In this document: one piece after another, positions 9,807 to 19,895 of the stretch
How positions within the stretch are numbered: the stretch's first letter is position 1
How the letters are laid out: every line of letters begins with the position of its first letter
DNA from: Stutzerimonas stutzeri
GTDB taxonomy: Bacteria > Pseudomonadota > Gammaproteobacteria > Pseudomonadales > Pseudomonadaceae
DNA: 57,404 bases
Assembly (NCBI RefSeq): GCF_024448935.1
Contig: NZ_JAMOIE010000022.1
Coordinates: forward strand, 1 to 57,404
Reading direction: 5' to 3'
Made by a program: the position numbers and the translations under genes
The notes under the pieces: model-generated
Seen by the model: the letters and a program-made list of their open reading frames with translations, nothing else
What the model was told of the DNA's origin: nothing
Database searches by the model: none

Positions 9807-10811
9807 TTAGGGATGAACGGGCAGCAAACGGTCCAGCTGGGAATCAAACCAGGTGACGAAAGCTGCGGAAGGCTCGGCCTGGACCTGGAGATAACACCAG
9901 CCCGGCAGCGCAAAAGCCCGGCATTTGACCGCATCCTTCTCGGTCATCACCAAGGGTAGCTCTGGACTGAAACACAGCTGCTCCAGGCTATACCGGGCGT
10001 GATCGGCGAAGGCATGCGGAATCGGCCGCCAGTGTAGCGCCTCGAGCGTGGTGAAGAAACGCTGTGGATGGCCGATTCCAGCGACTGCATGCATCCGTTG
10101 GCCTGCGGGAAAATGGTCAAGTGGCCAGACCTGCCCAGTGCTCAGCTCGATCAATTTCGATGGCTGCAGGGCGAACGCAAAACCCGAGGGACTGTCTGCT
10201 TGCGCGCCATTTATCAGCACCGCATCGACCGACTCCAGTCGCTCCAGTGGCTCACGTAGCGGGCCAGCGGGCAAACAGCGCTGATTGCCCAGTCCACGAG
10301 CAGCATCAATGAGGACCAGCTCCAGATCGCGCCCCAACCGGTAATGCTGCAGCCCATCGTCGGAAAGAATCAGGTCCAGCAGCTCGAGTTCGAGCAATTT
10401 ACGAACCGCGCGGGAACGATCAGGATCAATCATCACCGGTACGTTTGTCCGTTGCACGATCAGCAACGGCTCATCGCCAACCTCGGCTGCAGAATGCTCG
10501 GGCTCCACCCGCCACGGGTATACGGGTGGTCTGGCACCGTAACCACGGCTGACTACACCTACTTTCAGGCCGCGTCGCTGACAGTGCTCGATGAGCCAGA
10601 GAATCAGGGGGGTCTTGCCGGTGCCGCCAACGGTGATATTCCCGACCACCACCACAGGCACTGGCGCCCGATAGCAATCGATCACGCCGCTGATGAACCG
10701 CTTTCGCCTAGCGGTCACCACGCGGCGGTAGAGCATTTCCAACGGCGCAAGCAGCGCCAAGGCAGGATGCCCTTCATACCAGGCCCGCTGGAGACGATCA
10801 GCAAAGGACAT
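9807..10811 (-). CDS. lpxK: Tetraacyldisaccharide 4'-kinase LpxK
   Basis: 334 residues. LpxK phosphorylates the 4' position of the lipid A disaccharide at the inner membrane. A membrane-associated N-terminal helix is followed by the P-loop [12 protein letters not shown] at 57-68, with the DDGLQH motif further on. The start codon overlaps the exbD stop as TAATG. The coupling of exbB/exbD, lpxK and kdsB is usual in pseudomonads. Confidence 0.95.
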   Translation of the reverse strand: MSFADRLQRAWYEGHPALALLAPLEMLYRRVVTARRKRFISGVIDCYRAPVPVVVVGNITVGGTGKTPLILWLIEHCQRRGLKVGVVSRGYGARPPVYPWRVEPEHSAAEVGDEPLLIVQRTNVPVMIDPDRSRAVRKLLELELLDLILSDDGLQHYRLGRDLELVLIDAARGLGNQRCLPAGPLREPLERLESVDAVLINGAQADSPSGFAFALQPSKLIELSTGQVWPLDHFPAGQRMHAVAGIGHPQRFFTTLEALHWRPIPHAFADHARYSLEQLCFSPELPLVMTEKDAVKCRAFALPGWCYLQVQAEPSAAFVTWFDSQLDRLLPVHP

Positions 10812-11239
10812 TAGGGCTCCGGCTGGGCCTCGATGGTGGTGATGCGCAGGTGCGCGAAGCCCAGTTTCCCGGCTGCGTCCATGGCGGTAATGACCGCCTG
10901 GTGCGGCGTTTTGCCGTCGGCACTGATGATCAGCGGCAGACTTGTATCGCCGCCAGACTCCTTGCTGAGCGCCGCCATCAATGTGTTCAGGTCATGCTTG
11001 ATCAACGACTTGCCATTGAGACTGAAATGACCACTGACGTCGATCACAACCTCCAGCCGCCTCTGCTCACTTTCCTGCGGTGGCGACCCGCTCGCCGCCT
11101 CCGGCAGATCAACCTGCAGCTGGGTTTCGCGAGTAAAAGTGGTGGTCACCACGAAGAACAACAACAGGATGAACACCACGTCGATCAGCGGAGCCAAGCC
11201 GATGTCGACGTTTTCCCGCGCCTTGCGCCGAAACTTCAC
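10811..11239 (-). CDS. exbD: ExbD/TolR family proton-channel protein
   Basis: 142 residues with one N-terminal membrane helix (about 17-38) carrying Asp20 in PLIDVVF, the proton-carrying residue of the ExbD/TolR/MotB group, then a periplasmic domain. Together with the adjacent ExbB protein it should form an inner-membrane motor powered by the proton gradient. No tonB gene is present, and whether it serves a TonB or another envelope process is unknown. Confidence 0.9.
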   Translation of the reverse strand: MKFRRKARENVDIGLAPLIDVVFILLLFFVVTTTFTRETQLQVDLPEAASGSPPQESEQRRLEVVIDVSGHFSLNGKSLIKHDLNTLMAALSKESGGDTSLPLIISADGKTPHQAVITAMDAAGKLGFAHLRITTIEAQPEP

Positions 11240-11868
11240 GCCCTGCCCTCACCCAGGTCGACGTCACGGTCCCCCTGCACAACTTCAACCAGCTTGATCG
11301 CCTCCTGCTCCATACCGACCACGAGCTCTTCGACTCGGCGCAGGAGGAAGCGATGGAAGAACAGTGCCGGTATGCCGACCATCAGACCCGCCGCGGTGGT
11401 TATCAGCGCTTTGGAAATACCCGCTGCGAGCAACGGCGCGTTGGCCATGCCGGAACCCATGAAGGCACTGAAAATTTCGATCATGCCCAGCACAGTACCG
11501 AGAAGCCCGAGCAAGGGAGCGATACCAGCAATCGTACCCAACGCATTGAGGTAGCGCTCGAGGTCATGGACGACGCGGGCAGCCGCTTCCTCGATGCATT
11601 CCTTCATGATCTCTCGACCATGCTTGGAGTTGACCAGACCAGCAGCCAGTATCTCCCCCAGCGGCGAATCCGCGCGCAGCTCCTTGAGCTTCTGGTTACT
11701 GAGCTTCTTGTCCTTGATCCATTTCCACACCTGGCCAAGCAGGTGTGGCGGGGTCACTCGACTGGGCCGAAGCGTCCATAGCCTTTCGGCAACGATACCG
11801 GCGGCCGCGATGGAACACAGGATGATTGGCAGCATTATCCAGCCGCCCGCTTTGACCAGCTCCCACAC
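11236..11868 (-). CDS. exbB: ExbB/TolQ/MotA family proton-channel protein
   Basis: 210 residues with three membrane segments: one near the N-terminus (about 8-28), then a cytoplasmic loop and a pair near 110-175. The GIAPLLGLLGTVLGMIE stretch is the signature of the TolQ/ExbB/MotA family. The stop overlaps the exbD start by 4 bp. It is the first gene of the exbB-exbD-lpxK-trm112-kdsB-ptp-murB chain, 71 bp after comEC. Confidence 0.91.
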   Translation of the reverse strand: MWELVKAGGWIMLPIILCSIAAAGIVAERLWTLRPSRVTPPHLLGQVWKWIKDKKLSNQKLKELRADSPLGEILAAGLVNSKHGREIMKECIEEAAARVVHDLERYLNALGTIAGIAPLLGLLGTVLGMIEIFSAFMGSGMANAPLLAAGISKALITTAAGLMVGIPALFFHRFLLRRVEELVVGMEQEAIKLVEVVQGDRDVDLGEGRA

Positions 11869-11939
11869 GAGATGAATCCCCCTCGAAAAAGTGGCGCCAC
11901 TCTAGCATAGGGCCGCCAGCCAGCCGACGGCCCCGGTTC

Positions 11940-14165
11940 TCATTTTTCCCGCCAGAATCGACGCTCGGCACGTAATCCTCGAACAGGCTCGAAACGGCCG
12001 AGGCGAATCCGCAGCGCTCCCTGTTCTGCCGTGTCATGAAGCTGAGCACCGGCCGCTTGAAGCCGCCGCACCACTTCCGGATGAGGGTGACCGAATGCGT
12101 TATGCAAGCTGCGCGAGATGAGCGCACCTCCGGCGCCTGTTGCCCCGATGAATGCGGTTGACGACGAGCTGCGACTGCCATGATGTGGCACCAACAACCA
12201 TTCGACCTCAAGCGGCATGTCGCTGGTCAGGAGCACTTGCTCGGTATCCACGTCGATGTCGCCGGTGAGCAGCAGCCGTTCGCCATTCGCCTCGATCAGC
12301 AGCACGCAGGAGGACTGGTTTCCATCTCTGGCCTGCGGTGATTGCCACAGCGTAAAGCGGACTCGATTCCATTCCCAGGCGTCTCCGGAGCGGCACATCT
12401 CGGCGCCCAGGGAAGCGGGCAGTCTTGCCGGCTCACCACTGACCACTCGCCCAGCGCGCATCTGTCGCTGGACCGCCGAAGCGCCACCCGCATGGTCGCT
12501 ATCGGCATGGCTGAGAATCAGCAGATCGAGACCGTCCACCCCCAGCGTGCGCAACGACGGCAATACAACCCGCTCGCCGATATCGAAGTCACCATATCGC
12601 GGCCCTGTGTCATACAACAGCGCATGGTCATGCGTGCGGGCCAGCACAGCGAGTCCCTGACCGACGTCGAGCAGCCAGATTTCCGCCTGTCCTGCTGCCG
12701 GCTTGTCGGTGGGTGGAAACAGCAGCGGTAACAGAAACACCAGACCCAACGCCCGAAACGGTATTCCGGGCGGCAGCAGGATCAGCAGCGTTCCAAGCGC
12801 AACCAACAGCCAACTCCAAAGCGGCAATGACGCTGGTAGCCACGCCGGTTGCCAGCCGGCAAGCCATTGCAGCGCATCAAAGAGAATGGTCAATAACCCA
12901 CCGGCCACCCATAGCACCGGCTCGCCAACGCCTGGCAACCACAACAAGGTCGTGCCTAACAAGGACAGCGGAACGATTACTGCGCTGACCAGCGGGACTG
13001 CAAAGAGGTTGGCGATCGGCCCGCTCAGGCTAACCGGCAAGCCCAGCGCCAGCAGAATCGGTAACAGCCCCAGGGCCATGCTCCACTGTGCACGACCCAA
13101 TGCGCGCCACCAACTCCAGCTACCAAGCCGGCCGCGGAACACCAGAGCAAGAAGCGCCACCGCCAGAAAAGACAACCAGAAGCCCGACTGCAGCCCTACT
13201 AGCGGATCCAACAACAGGACAGCATCGAGGGCGATCAGCAGTGGCAGCCAAACACCCAGATGCCGATACCGCAAACGCCACAGGAGCACCAGAGCGACCA
13301 TCACCAGCGCTCGCTGGACCGGGACTTCAAAACCCGCCAGCCAGCCGTACGCAAGCGCTCCAGCCAAGGCCAGGCTACAAGCACAGGGCAACCAGGCGAC
13401 GCGCCGCGGCCAGATTCCCCAACGCGCCAACAACGCCACCAGGCCGTAAAGCAAGCCGGCCAGCATGCCCACGTGCTGCCCCGAGATAACCATCAAATGA
13501 ACGGTTCCGGTGTCCTGGAGCGTGCGCCAATCAGCGGTGGACAGACCGCTGTCATCGCCCACTACCAGCGCCGCAATGGCGCCGGAGCGGCCCTGAGCAT
13601 CGACCGCCAACAGGCGTTGCCGCAACTGATCGCGCCATCCCGGCCCTCCCTCCGCCAGCGACACGCGCTCTCCGGCTTTGATCGTGCCACTGGCACCGAT
13701 CCGTCGGGCCAGGAGCCAGGCCTCGTAATCGAAAGCGTGCGGATTGACCAAGCCCCGTGGCTTTTTCAATTTGGCAGCGAGCCGCCATCGCTCACCCGCC
13801 TGCATCATGGGGCCGCCATACCATGCCAGGCGAAGCCTGGACGGGAGGTCGCTATGCCTGGAGGTTATATCGACCAGTTCGAAGCGCACTACACCACCGC
13901 GAACATCCGGCAGGCCGCTCACAGTGCCTTCGAGCCAGAACGTACGGCCATCGAGTTCTATTGGCAGGCGGTCGTCCAGCGCTTCATGGGCGCTGAGACA
14001 CGCCCAGGCAAACCCGCAGATGAAGCAGCCGATCGCTCGCCAGCGGAACGGCAGCAAGACCAGGCCAGCCGTGAATATGAATGGCAACACCGAGACAGGC
14101 GGCAATTGCGGTAAAAAACGCAGCAGTAGAAGGCCTGCTGCCAGCGCCAGCATTGCAGTACGCAT
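11940..14165 (-). CDS. comEC: DNA internalization protein ComEC/Rec2
   Basis: 741-residue polytopic protein that forms the inner-membrane channel for single-stranded DNA in natural transformation. Many hydrophobic segments surround the competence motif HLMVISGQHVG. The C-terminal metallo-beta-lactamase-like domain has SHADSDHAGG and VPHHGSRSS, thought to degrade the non-transported strand. ATG 14165 is chosen because it has a GGGAG site and starts a hydrophobic helix; the frame opens earlier at 14258 without support. The domain set is complete, so DNA uptake is plausible for this strain. Confidence 0.93.
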   Translation of the reverse strand: MRTAMLALAAGLLLLRFLPQLPPVSVLPFIFTAGLVLLPFRWRAIGCFICGFAWACLSAHEALDDRLPIELDGRTFWLEGTVSGLPDVRGGVVRFELVDITSRHSDLPSRLRLAWYGGPMMQAGERWRLAAKLKKPRGLVNPHAFDYEAWLLARRIGASGTIKAGERVSLAEGGPGWRDQLRQRLLAVDAQGRSGAIAALVVGDDSGLSTADWRTLQDTGTVHLMVISGQHVGMLAGLLYGLVALLARWGIWPRRVAWLPCACSLALAGALAYGWLAGFEVPVQRALVMVALVLLWRLRYRHLGVWLPLLIALDAVLLLDPLVGLQSGFWLSFLAVALLALVFRGRLGSWSWWRALGRAQWSMALGLLPILLALGLPVSLSGPIANLFAVPLVSAVIVPLSLLGTTLLWLPGVGEPVLWVAGGLLTILFDALQWLAGWQPAWLPASLPLWSWLLVALGTLLILLPPGIPFRALGLVFLLPLLFPPTDKPAAGQAEIWLLDVGQGLAVLARTHDHALLYDTGPRYGDFDIGERVVLPSLRTLGVDGLDLLILSHADSDHAGGASAVQRQMRAGRVVSGEPARLPASLGAEMCRSGDAWEWNRVRFTLWQSPQARDGNQSSCVLLIEANGERLLLTGDIDVDTEQVLLTSDMPLEVEWLLVPHHGSRSSSSTAFIGATGAGGALISRSLHNAFGHPHPEVVRRLQAAGAQLHDTAEQGALRIRLGRFEPVRGLRAERRFWREK

Positions 14166-14346
14166 CGGATCTCCCGGATTCCTTTCCAGTGATAGGCCAC
14201 TCCGGATAGGCTCAGCCGCCGAGTCACATAGCCTGACCGACGTCCTGTCGGCGCTCACAGTGTAGACTTTATGTCACAAACTCCTCTCAGCGCCGGGTCT
14301 CGTTTCAGGCATAATCGCACGCGCTTCGCCCCGCCAGAGAATCTTC

Positions 14347-14862
14347 ATGCCGCGTCGTTTTTTTAAACGCTACATGCCTCACCCCGACCGCCTAAAGGCA
14401 CACAAGTCTTTGCGGTTTCTCGGCACGCTGACTCACGACCCCAACCTGCTCCATCTCAACCGGCATTCAGTTTCCAGAGCGATGGCCATCGGCTTATTCT
14501 GGGCCATGATCCCGATGCCTTTGCAGATGCTGGCGGCCGCGCTATGCGCCGTGCCGGCACGGGCAAACCTGCCGATCGCCGTGGGCCTGGTCTGGCTGAC
14601 TAACCCGTTGACGATGCCGCCCGTGTTCTATTGCAATTACAAGGTAGGCGCCTGGCTGCTGGACACGCCGGTTTCGCCGATGCCGATGGAGCTCAGCCTT
14701 GCCTGGGTGCGCCAGATGCTAGACAGCCACTGGCAGCCGCTTTTCCTAGGCTCATTGGTTGTCGGCGTTGTGGCGGCGATATTAGGCTATATCGCCACTC
14801 AGAGCTATTGGCGCTGGTGGGTCGGACGCAGTTGGCGCAAGCGGCAGAAGGACCGCCGCTAA
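14347..14862 (+). CDS. DUF2062 family membrane protein
   Basis: 171 residues. The family signature runs from HRHSVSRA-like residues into two or three membrane segments (about 48-70, 78-95 and 130-152), with TNPLTMPP between them. DUF2062 proteins are common in proteobacteria and have no firmly assigned function. It is divergent from comEC and convergent with lolE, where only 9 bp separate the stop codons, so it stands alone on this strand. Confidence 0.85.
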   Translation: MPRRFFKRYMPHPDRLKAHKSLRFLGTLTHDPNLLHLNRHSVSRAMAIGLFWAMIPMPLQMLAAALCAVPARANLPIAVGLVWLTNPLTMPPVFYCNYKVGAWLLDTPVSPMPMELSLAWVRQMLDSHWQPLFLGSLVVGVVAAILGYIATQSYWRWWVGRSWRKRQKDRR

Positions 14863-14871
14863 GACTGTTCC

Positions 14872-16119
14872 TTACTCGTAGCGCAGCGCTTCAGCCGGCT
14901 GCGTCTGTGCGGCCCGCCAAGCGGGATAGACCGTCGCCAGGAAACTGAGCAGTAGCGCCGCCAGCGTCACCAGCAAGACATCTTGCAGCCGCAGTTCAGA
15001 TGGCAGGGTGCTGATGAAGTACACATCCGAACTGAAGATCTGCTGTCCCGATACCTTTTCCAGCCAGGCCACCAGGGCACTGACGTTCAGCGCACCAAGC
15101 ACGCCCAGCAGCGTCCCTATCAGGGTGCCCGTCAATCCGATGATGCTTCCCTGAACCATGAAAATCGCCATGATTTGCCCTGGCGTTGCGCCAAGGGTAC
15201 GCAGGATCGCGATATCCGCTCGCTTGTCGGCGACTACCATGATCAGAGTGGCAATGATATTGAACGCCGCCACCGCCACGATCAGCAGAAGCAACAGGCC
15301 AATCATGGTCTTTTCCATCTTCATCGCACTGAACAAACTCCCCTGGGTAAGCGACCAGTCCTCACTGCGATAACCCTTGCCGAGCTCGGCGACAAGCTCG
15401 GTCGCGAGCTGCGGAGCCCGATAAAGATCAGCCAGCCTGACCCTCACGCCTTCGACCTGATCTGGTTGCCAACGAAGTATCTGGGCTGCATCGGCTCGGT
15501 GAATCATAGCCAAGCTACCGTCCAGCTCAGCCCCCACCTTGAACACCCCGACGACGTTCAGACGCTGCATCCGCGGTGTAATACCACCAGGCGCATCGCT
15601 GAGCTCAGGCACGATCAGCGTGAGCTTGTCACCCAGCTTCAGGCCAAATCGACGCGCAGTCATCAGCCCGACGATTACGCCGGATTCCCCGGCCTCGAGG
15701 TCGTCGAGACTGCCTGCGACCATCTTCGAGCCGAGGATAGACACTTCGCTTTCGGCCTTCGGATCGATGCCCTTGATTTCGATCGGCTGCATCGACCCCC
15801 TGTAGGAAAGCATGCCTTCAAGCTGGGTGATCGGTGCCGTGCCGAGCACCCCTGGATGCGCACGTAGCTGCTCGGCCAGCGATTGCCAGTCGTCCACCGG
15901 CCTTCCGTCACCGGCAATCACGGCGTGCGGCACCATGCCCAGGATGCGGTTGCTCATCTCGCGCTGAAAGCCATTCATGACGGACAGCACAATGATCATC
16001 GCCAGCACGCCCAGCGACAGCCCGATCATGGACGTCAGCGAGATGAATGAAATGAAATGATTGCGACGCTTGGCCCGCGTGTAACGGCTGCCAATGAAGA
16101 TGCTGAGCGGCCTGAACAT
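14872..16119 (-). CDS. lolE: Lipoprotein-releasing ABC transporter permease LolE
   Basis: 415 residues with the MacB/LolC fold: an N-terminal membrane helix (about 24-45), a large periplasmic domain, and three C-terminal helices. With LolC and LolD it extracts mature lipoproteins from the inner membrane for LolA. It starts [15 protein letters not shown] and ends AEALRYE, much like LolC. It is called LolE because it is the third gene of lolC-lolD-lolE; sequence alone does not separate the two permeases well. The start overlaps the lolD stop as TAATG. Confidence 0.87.
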   Translation of the reverse strand: MFRPLSIFIGSRYTRAKRRNHFISFISLTSMIGLSLGVLAMIIVLSVMNGFQREMSNRILGMVPHAVIAGDGRPVDDWQSLAEQLRAHPGVLGTAPITQLEGMLSYRGSMQPIEIKGIDPKAESEVSILGSKMVAGSLDDLEAGESGVIVGLMTARRFGLKLGDKLTLIVPELSDAPGGITPRMQRLNVVGVFKVGAELDGSLAMIHRADAAQILRWQPDQVEGVRVRLADLYRAPQLATELVAELGKGYRSEDWSLTQGSLFSAMKMEKTMIGLLLLLIVAVAAFNIIATLIMVVADKRADIAILRTLGATPGQIMAIFMVQGSIIGLTGTLIGTLLGVLGALNVSALVAWLEKVSGQQIFSSDVYFISTLPSELRLQDVLLVTLAALLLSFLATVYPAWRAAQTQPAEALRYE

Positions 16120-16832
16120 TAGCCAGCCACCAACCGGCCATCTTCCAGGCGCAAGATGTGATCCATCTGGCCGGCCAGTTGCGGATCATGGGTGACGACG
16201 AGGAAGGCCGTACGCAATGAACTGCTCAGTTCCAGCATCAGGTCTTGGATCCCCTGCGCAGTATGGTGGTCGAGGTTGCCGGTGGGCTCATCGAGCAACA
16301 CCAGCGCCGGACGGTTCGCCAGCGCACGGGCGATCGCCACGCGCTGACGCTCTCCCCCGGACAGCTCCGAGGGTTTATGAGCGAGTCGGTGGCCAAGCCC
16401 CACCCGCTGCAACAGTTCGGTCGCCCGCGTACGTGCTTCCGCTATCGGCGTGCTGCCTATCAGCAGCGGCATGCAAACGTTTTCCAGGGCGCTGAATTCA
16501 GGCAGCAGATGATGGAACTGGTAGACGAAGCCCAGTGCGCGGTTACGCAACAGGCCGCGGTCCTTCTCGCTGAGCGTGGAAAGCGCTTCTCCAGCCAGCC
16601 AGACGCTCCCTTCGCTAGGGGTATCCAGCCCGCCGAGCAGATTGAGCAGTGTGCTCTTGCCAGAGCCGGAAGTACCGACAATGGCGACCCGCTGCCCGGG
16701 AAACAACTCCAACTGAAGCCCGGACAGCACACTGACCGACTCCGGACCCTGTTCGTAGCGCTTGCCAAGGTTGCGGCAGCTCAGTACCGCAGCCTCGTTC
16801 GCAGACCGTTCATGCATAAACAACTCACTCAT
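16119..16832 (-). CDS. lolD: Lipoprotein-releasing ABC transporter ATPase LolD
   Basis: 237-residue ABC ATPase with Walker [10 protein letters not shown], signature LSGGERQR and Walker [12 protein letters not shown]. The ATG at 16832 lies 8 bp inside the end of lolC and starts MSELFMHER; the longer frame from 16868 lies wholly within lolC. It drives the LolCE permeases. The tight lolC-lolD-lolE overlaps suggest a single translation unit. Confidence 0.93.
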   Translation of the reverse strand: MSELFMHERSANEAAVLSCRNLGKRYEQGPESVSVLSGLQLELFPGQRVAIVGTSGSGKSTLLNLLGGLDTPSEGSVWLAGEALSTLSEKDRGLLRNRALGFVYQFHHLLPEFSALENVCMPLLIGSTPIAEARTRATELLQRVGLGHRLAHKPSELSGGERQRVAIARALANRPALVLLDEPTGNLDHHTAQGIQDLMLELSSSLRTAFLVVTHDPQLAGQMDHILRLEDGRLVAG

Positions 16833-18072
16833 ATCGTAACGCCTCGGCCGGTTGTGTCCGGGCCGCACGCCACGCCGGATACAGGGTGGCGAAAAAGCTG
16901 AGAATCAGTGCCGCCACGCAGACCTGGACCACATCGGCGGTCATCAGTCGAGACGGCAGATAGTCGATGAAATACACCTCTGCACTGAGAAATTTATGCC
17001 CGATCAACCGCTCCAGCGCCGCAACCCAACTGCTTACATTGAGCGCCGCGAAGATACCGAGTAATGCTCCGACCAGCGTGCCGACGACCCCGATCACCGT
17101 CCCCTGGACCATAAAGATCGCCATGATCTGTCGTGGTGTCGCGCCAAGCGTTCGCAGAATTGCGATATCGCCACGCTTGTCAGTCACGACCATGACCAGC
17201 GTGGAGATGATATTGAAGGCAGCCACGGCGACGATCAGCAGCAACAGCAGCCCGATCATGGCCTTTTCCATGCGGATGGCCTGGTACAGATTGCCGTGGG
17301 TGCGGGTCCAGTCCCGGGAGTAGAACTCATCACCCAGCTGACCCGCCAGTTCCCAGGCAATACGCGGGGCCTGAAACAGATCGACGAACCGCAAGCGCAG
17401 CCCTTGGACCTGATTCGGCTGCCAGCGATGCAAGCGTGCCAGATCGGAGATGTTGGCCATCGCCACATAACCATCGATTTCACCGGCCCCCACGTGAAAA
17501 ATACCGCGCACGGTGAACCGCTTCATGCGGGGAAATACACCGGCTGGCGTGACGGTAACCTCAGGGGCGACGAAGGTAACCTTGTCGCCGACCCCTACGC
17601 CCAAGGTGTTGGCCGCCTTGTCGCCGATCACAATGCCGAACTCGCCGGGGGCCAGATCGGCCAGCGTGCCTTCGCGGAAAAACTGCCCCACGATGGAGAC
17701 TTCCGGCTCGATAACCGGGTCCACGGCGTTAATCAGAATTTTGCTGACCTGCCCGCGATGGGTGAGTAAACCCTGCATCTGTATGAAGGGCGCTACCGCA
17801 GCGACCTGAGGATGCTGCGCGAGCCGCTCTGCTAATGTCGGCCAGTCGTCGATGGGGGTCGAGCTTTCGATCGTAGCGTGCGGCACCATACCCAACACAC
17901 GGCTGCGCATTTCGTGATCGAACCCATTCATCACAGACAACACGACGATCATTACCAGCACACCGAGCGCCAGCCCGATCATGGAGGTAAAGGAGATGAA
18001 GGAGACGAAGAGGCTGCGACGTCTGGCGCGTGTGTAGCGCGCCCCGATATACACGGACAGCGGTCTGAACAT
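16825..18072 (-). CDS. lolC: Lipoprotein-releasing ABC transporter permease LolC
   Basis: 415 residues, same length and fold as the downstream LolE, including MNGFDHEM and GMVPHA near residues 48-68 and the C-terminal three-helix bundle. LolC is taken as the first gene of the operon, as in E. coli, where it contacts LolA. The two permeases are clear paralogues with nearly identical N- and C-termini. Confidence 0.9.
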   Translation of the reverse strand: MFRPLSVYIGARYTRARRRSLFVSFISFTSMIGLALGVLVMIVVLSVMNGFDHEMRSRVLGMVPHATIESSTPIDDWPTLAERLAQHPQVAAVAPFIQMQGLLTHRGQVSKILINAVDPVIEPEVSIVGQFFREGTLADLAPGEFGIVIGDKAANTLGVGVGDKVTFVAPEVTVTPAGVFPRMKRFTVRGIFHVGAGEIDGYVAMANISDLARLHRWQPNQVQGLRLRFVDLFQAPRIAWELAGQLGDEFYSRDWTRTHGNLYQAIRMEKAMIGLLLLLIVAVAAFNIISTLVMVVTDKRGDIAILRTLGATPRQIMAIFMVQGTVIGVVGTLVGALLGIFAALNVSSWVAALERLIGHKFLSAEVYFIDYLPSRLMTADVVQVCVAALILSFFATLYPAWRAARTQPAEALRYE

Positions 18073-18172
18073 AAATCGTTGGGTTCACTTTCGCTGGCGG
18101 GAAATAACAAGCTGAATGACGATGCCAAGCGGCCTGATACACTCAGGTCATCACCGCAGCTCAGGGATCGAC

Positions 18173-18745
18173 ATGCCCACTGAAGACACCGAAGATCGCC
18201 GCGAATACTATCGTATCGAGGATATGATCGCACTTGAAATCCTGCCGCCGGAACACGCCGCAACAGTCTCAGGTAACGGTTCGACGCAACGGTTCGAACT
18301 GCTCGGGGAACTCCATCAGCTCGACTTCGAAGCGCAGCATCTGCTGCGTCAGATAGCCGAGGGCAACCGCACGCTGGCCAACTACCTGAAAGTGCAAAAC
18401 AAGCGCATCGACCTGATTGGTCAGGCGCTCGCCCAGGACCTGTTGCAAGACCTCGGACCAGCTCGGGCGACCGTGCTGTCGGAAGGTGGTATCAGTTTCA
18501 CCAATGACCAGCCGCTTGACGAAGGCTCAACCTGGACGCTCAAGCTGGCATTGATGCCGCAAGGCCTGGGCATGTGGCTGACTGCACGCGTGGCGAGCTG
18601 CCAGCCGCTGGAGAGCGGGCAGTTTGCAATCGGTACATCCTTTGAAGCGCTGACTGATGCACAACGGCAACTGCTCGCGCGGCATATCCTGCAGAAACAG
18701 GCAACGGAACGACGCCTGGCTCGTGAAAGCCCGCAAGGAACCTGA
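18173..18745 (+). CDS. PilZ-domain protein
   Basis: 190 residues starting MPTEDTEDRREYYRIED. The RREYYR segment matches the arginine motif by which PilZ domains bind cyclic di-GMP, and LSEGGISF near residue 105 stands where the usual (D/N)xSxxG lies, though its first position is degenerate. A helical stretch with LxxLDFEAQHLL lies between them. The ATG at 18173 is preferred because the homologous part begins there; the frame opens at 18116. It probably heads a three-gene unit with the next two genes. Confidence 0.78.
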   Translation: MPTEDTEDRREYYRIEDMIALEILPPEHAATVSGNGSTQRFELLGELHQLDFEAQHLLRQIAEGNRTLANYLKVQNKRIDLIGQALAQDLLQDLGPARATVLSEGGISFTNDQPLDEGSTWTLKLALMPQGLGMWLTARVASCQPLESGQFAIGTSFEALTDAQRQLLARHILQKQATERRLARESPQGT

Positions 18746-18748
18746 TGG

Positions 18749-19054
18749 ATGCGCCCTTTTCTGCTCTTACTGCTGATGTTCAGCCTGAACACGTCGGCTC
18801 GCGCCGAAGACATCAAAATTCCGGTCGGCGAGCAAGGCCCGGCCGACCTCCCTATGCCCAGCCGCGGCAATGCGAAGATCGACGTACTTGATCGTTTTGG
18901 CTTAGCCGATGAGGAGCACGCCGCCGTCGGTCGGCCCCCTATCACTCGCTGGGATTACCGTGATTTTTCCGTCTATTTCGAGGGGAACCGGGTCATCAAC
19001 AGCGTTATTCATCACCGACGCTCCATATCCTTGCAATCAGAGAGACAACCGTGA
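18749..19054 (+). CDS. Small exported protein of unknown function
   Basis: 101 residues. A signal peptide of about 20 residues ends at ARA before ED. The mature part is short, with conserved-looking aromatic residues (RWDYRDFSVYFEGNRVI) and no Cys. No family function is recognised. It starts 3 bp after the PilZ stop and ends with a 4-bp overlap (GTGA) with the phosphodiesterase, so the three genes look co-transcribed. Confidence 0.7.
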   Translation: MRPFLLLLLMFSLNTSARAEDIKIPVGEQGPADLPMPSRGNAKIDVLDRFGLADEEHAAVGRPPITRWDYRDFSVYFEGNRVINSVIHHRRSISLQSERQP

Positions 19055-19773
19055 CGCTTATCTATGGCCACCGCGGCGCAAAGGGCGAAGCGCCTGAAAA
19101 CACCCTGGCCGGCTTCAAGCAGTGCCTCGCCCATGGCGTGCGCCGCTGCGAACTCGACCTGCATCTGTCCAAAGATGGCGAGCTGATGGTCATCCATGAC
19201 CCGACGCTCAAACGCACCACGGGGCGACGCGGCAAGGTGGTCGAGCGTGATGCAGACGAGTTGATCCAGTACGACGCGCGCCACGGCGGCCCCCACTGGA
19301 AACACCCCTGCCCCATCCCCCGCCTGGCGGAGCTATTTGAGCAGTGCGACTTCGAGCATTGGCAATTGGAGGTGAAAAGCGCTTCGAGGGTGCGCGCCGC
19401 ACGGACTGTCCTGGCGATCAAGGCACTGGCTGAGCACCATGGACTGGCCGAGCGGATTACCGTCACATCCGGCTCGAGGGAGGTGCTCAGGGCCTTGAAA
19501 AGGCTGACACCGGAATTGTCGTGCGGCCTGGTGGCCGAGTACGCCTGGCTCGACCCGCTGAAAGTAGCCAAGCAGTACGACTGCTCGCTACTGGCATTGA
19601 AATGGACCCTATGCACGCCCGAACGGATCGCCAAAGCCCGCCAGCAAGGCCTGCACGTATCGGTCTGGACGGTAAACGAACCGGCATTGATGCGCCGGCT
19701 CGCGGATTTCGGCGTCGACAGCCTGATCACTGATTATCCCGGTCTTGCCGTCACCACGCTGCGCAACGCATAA
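19051..19773 (+). CDS. Glycerophosphodiester phosphodiesterase (cytosolic type)
   Basis: 240 residues, GDPD family TIM barrel. The motifs GHRGAKGEAPENT at the N-terminus and ELDLHLSKDGELMVIHDP further on carry the catalytic His and metal-binding acidic residues. There is no signal peptide, so a cytosolic UgpQ-like enzyme that splits glycerophosphodiesters to glycerol-3-phosphate is likely. The start is GTG, overlapping the previous stop. The frame ends before a convergent gap with sthA. Confidence 0.9.
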   Translation: MTLIYGHRGAKGEAPENTLAGFKQCLAHGVRRCELDLHLSKDGELMVIHDPTLKRTTGRRGKVVERDADELIQYDARHGGPHWKHPCPIPRLAELFEQCDFEHWQLEVKSASRVRAARTVLAIKALAEHHGLAERITVTSGSREVLRALKRLTPELSCGLVAEYAWLDPLKVAKQYDCSLLALKWTLCTPERIAKARQQGLHVSVWTVNEPALMRRLADFGVDSLITDYPGLAVTTLRNA

Positions 19774-19862
19774 GGTAACGCGTGACCGCCGTGCCTGGCG
19801 GCCGCATTTCGCTTGCCCTCAAAAGCTCTCCCGATTAGGCCAGCGCCAGCCTCGGGTATCTT

Positions 19863-19891
19863 CTCCGACCGGCTCAGGCCACCGGTCGGAG
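19863..19891. terminator. Strong hairpin between convergent genes
   Basis: A perfect 10-bp stem (CTCCGACCGG with CCGGTCGGAG) has a 9-nt loop and sits between the phosphodiesterase stop and the sthA stop. There is no T-run after it on the plus strand, so a standard rho-independent terminator is not certain. A role as an mRNA 3' end or transcription roadblock is inferred from position. Confidence 0.5.
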
Positions 19892-19895
19892 CCGC

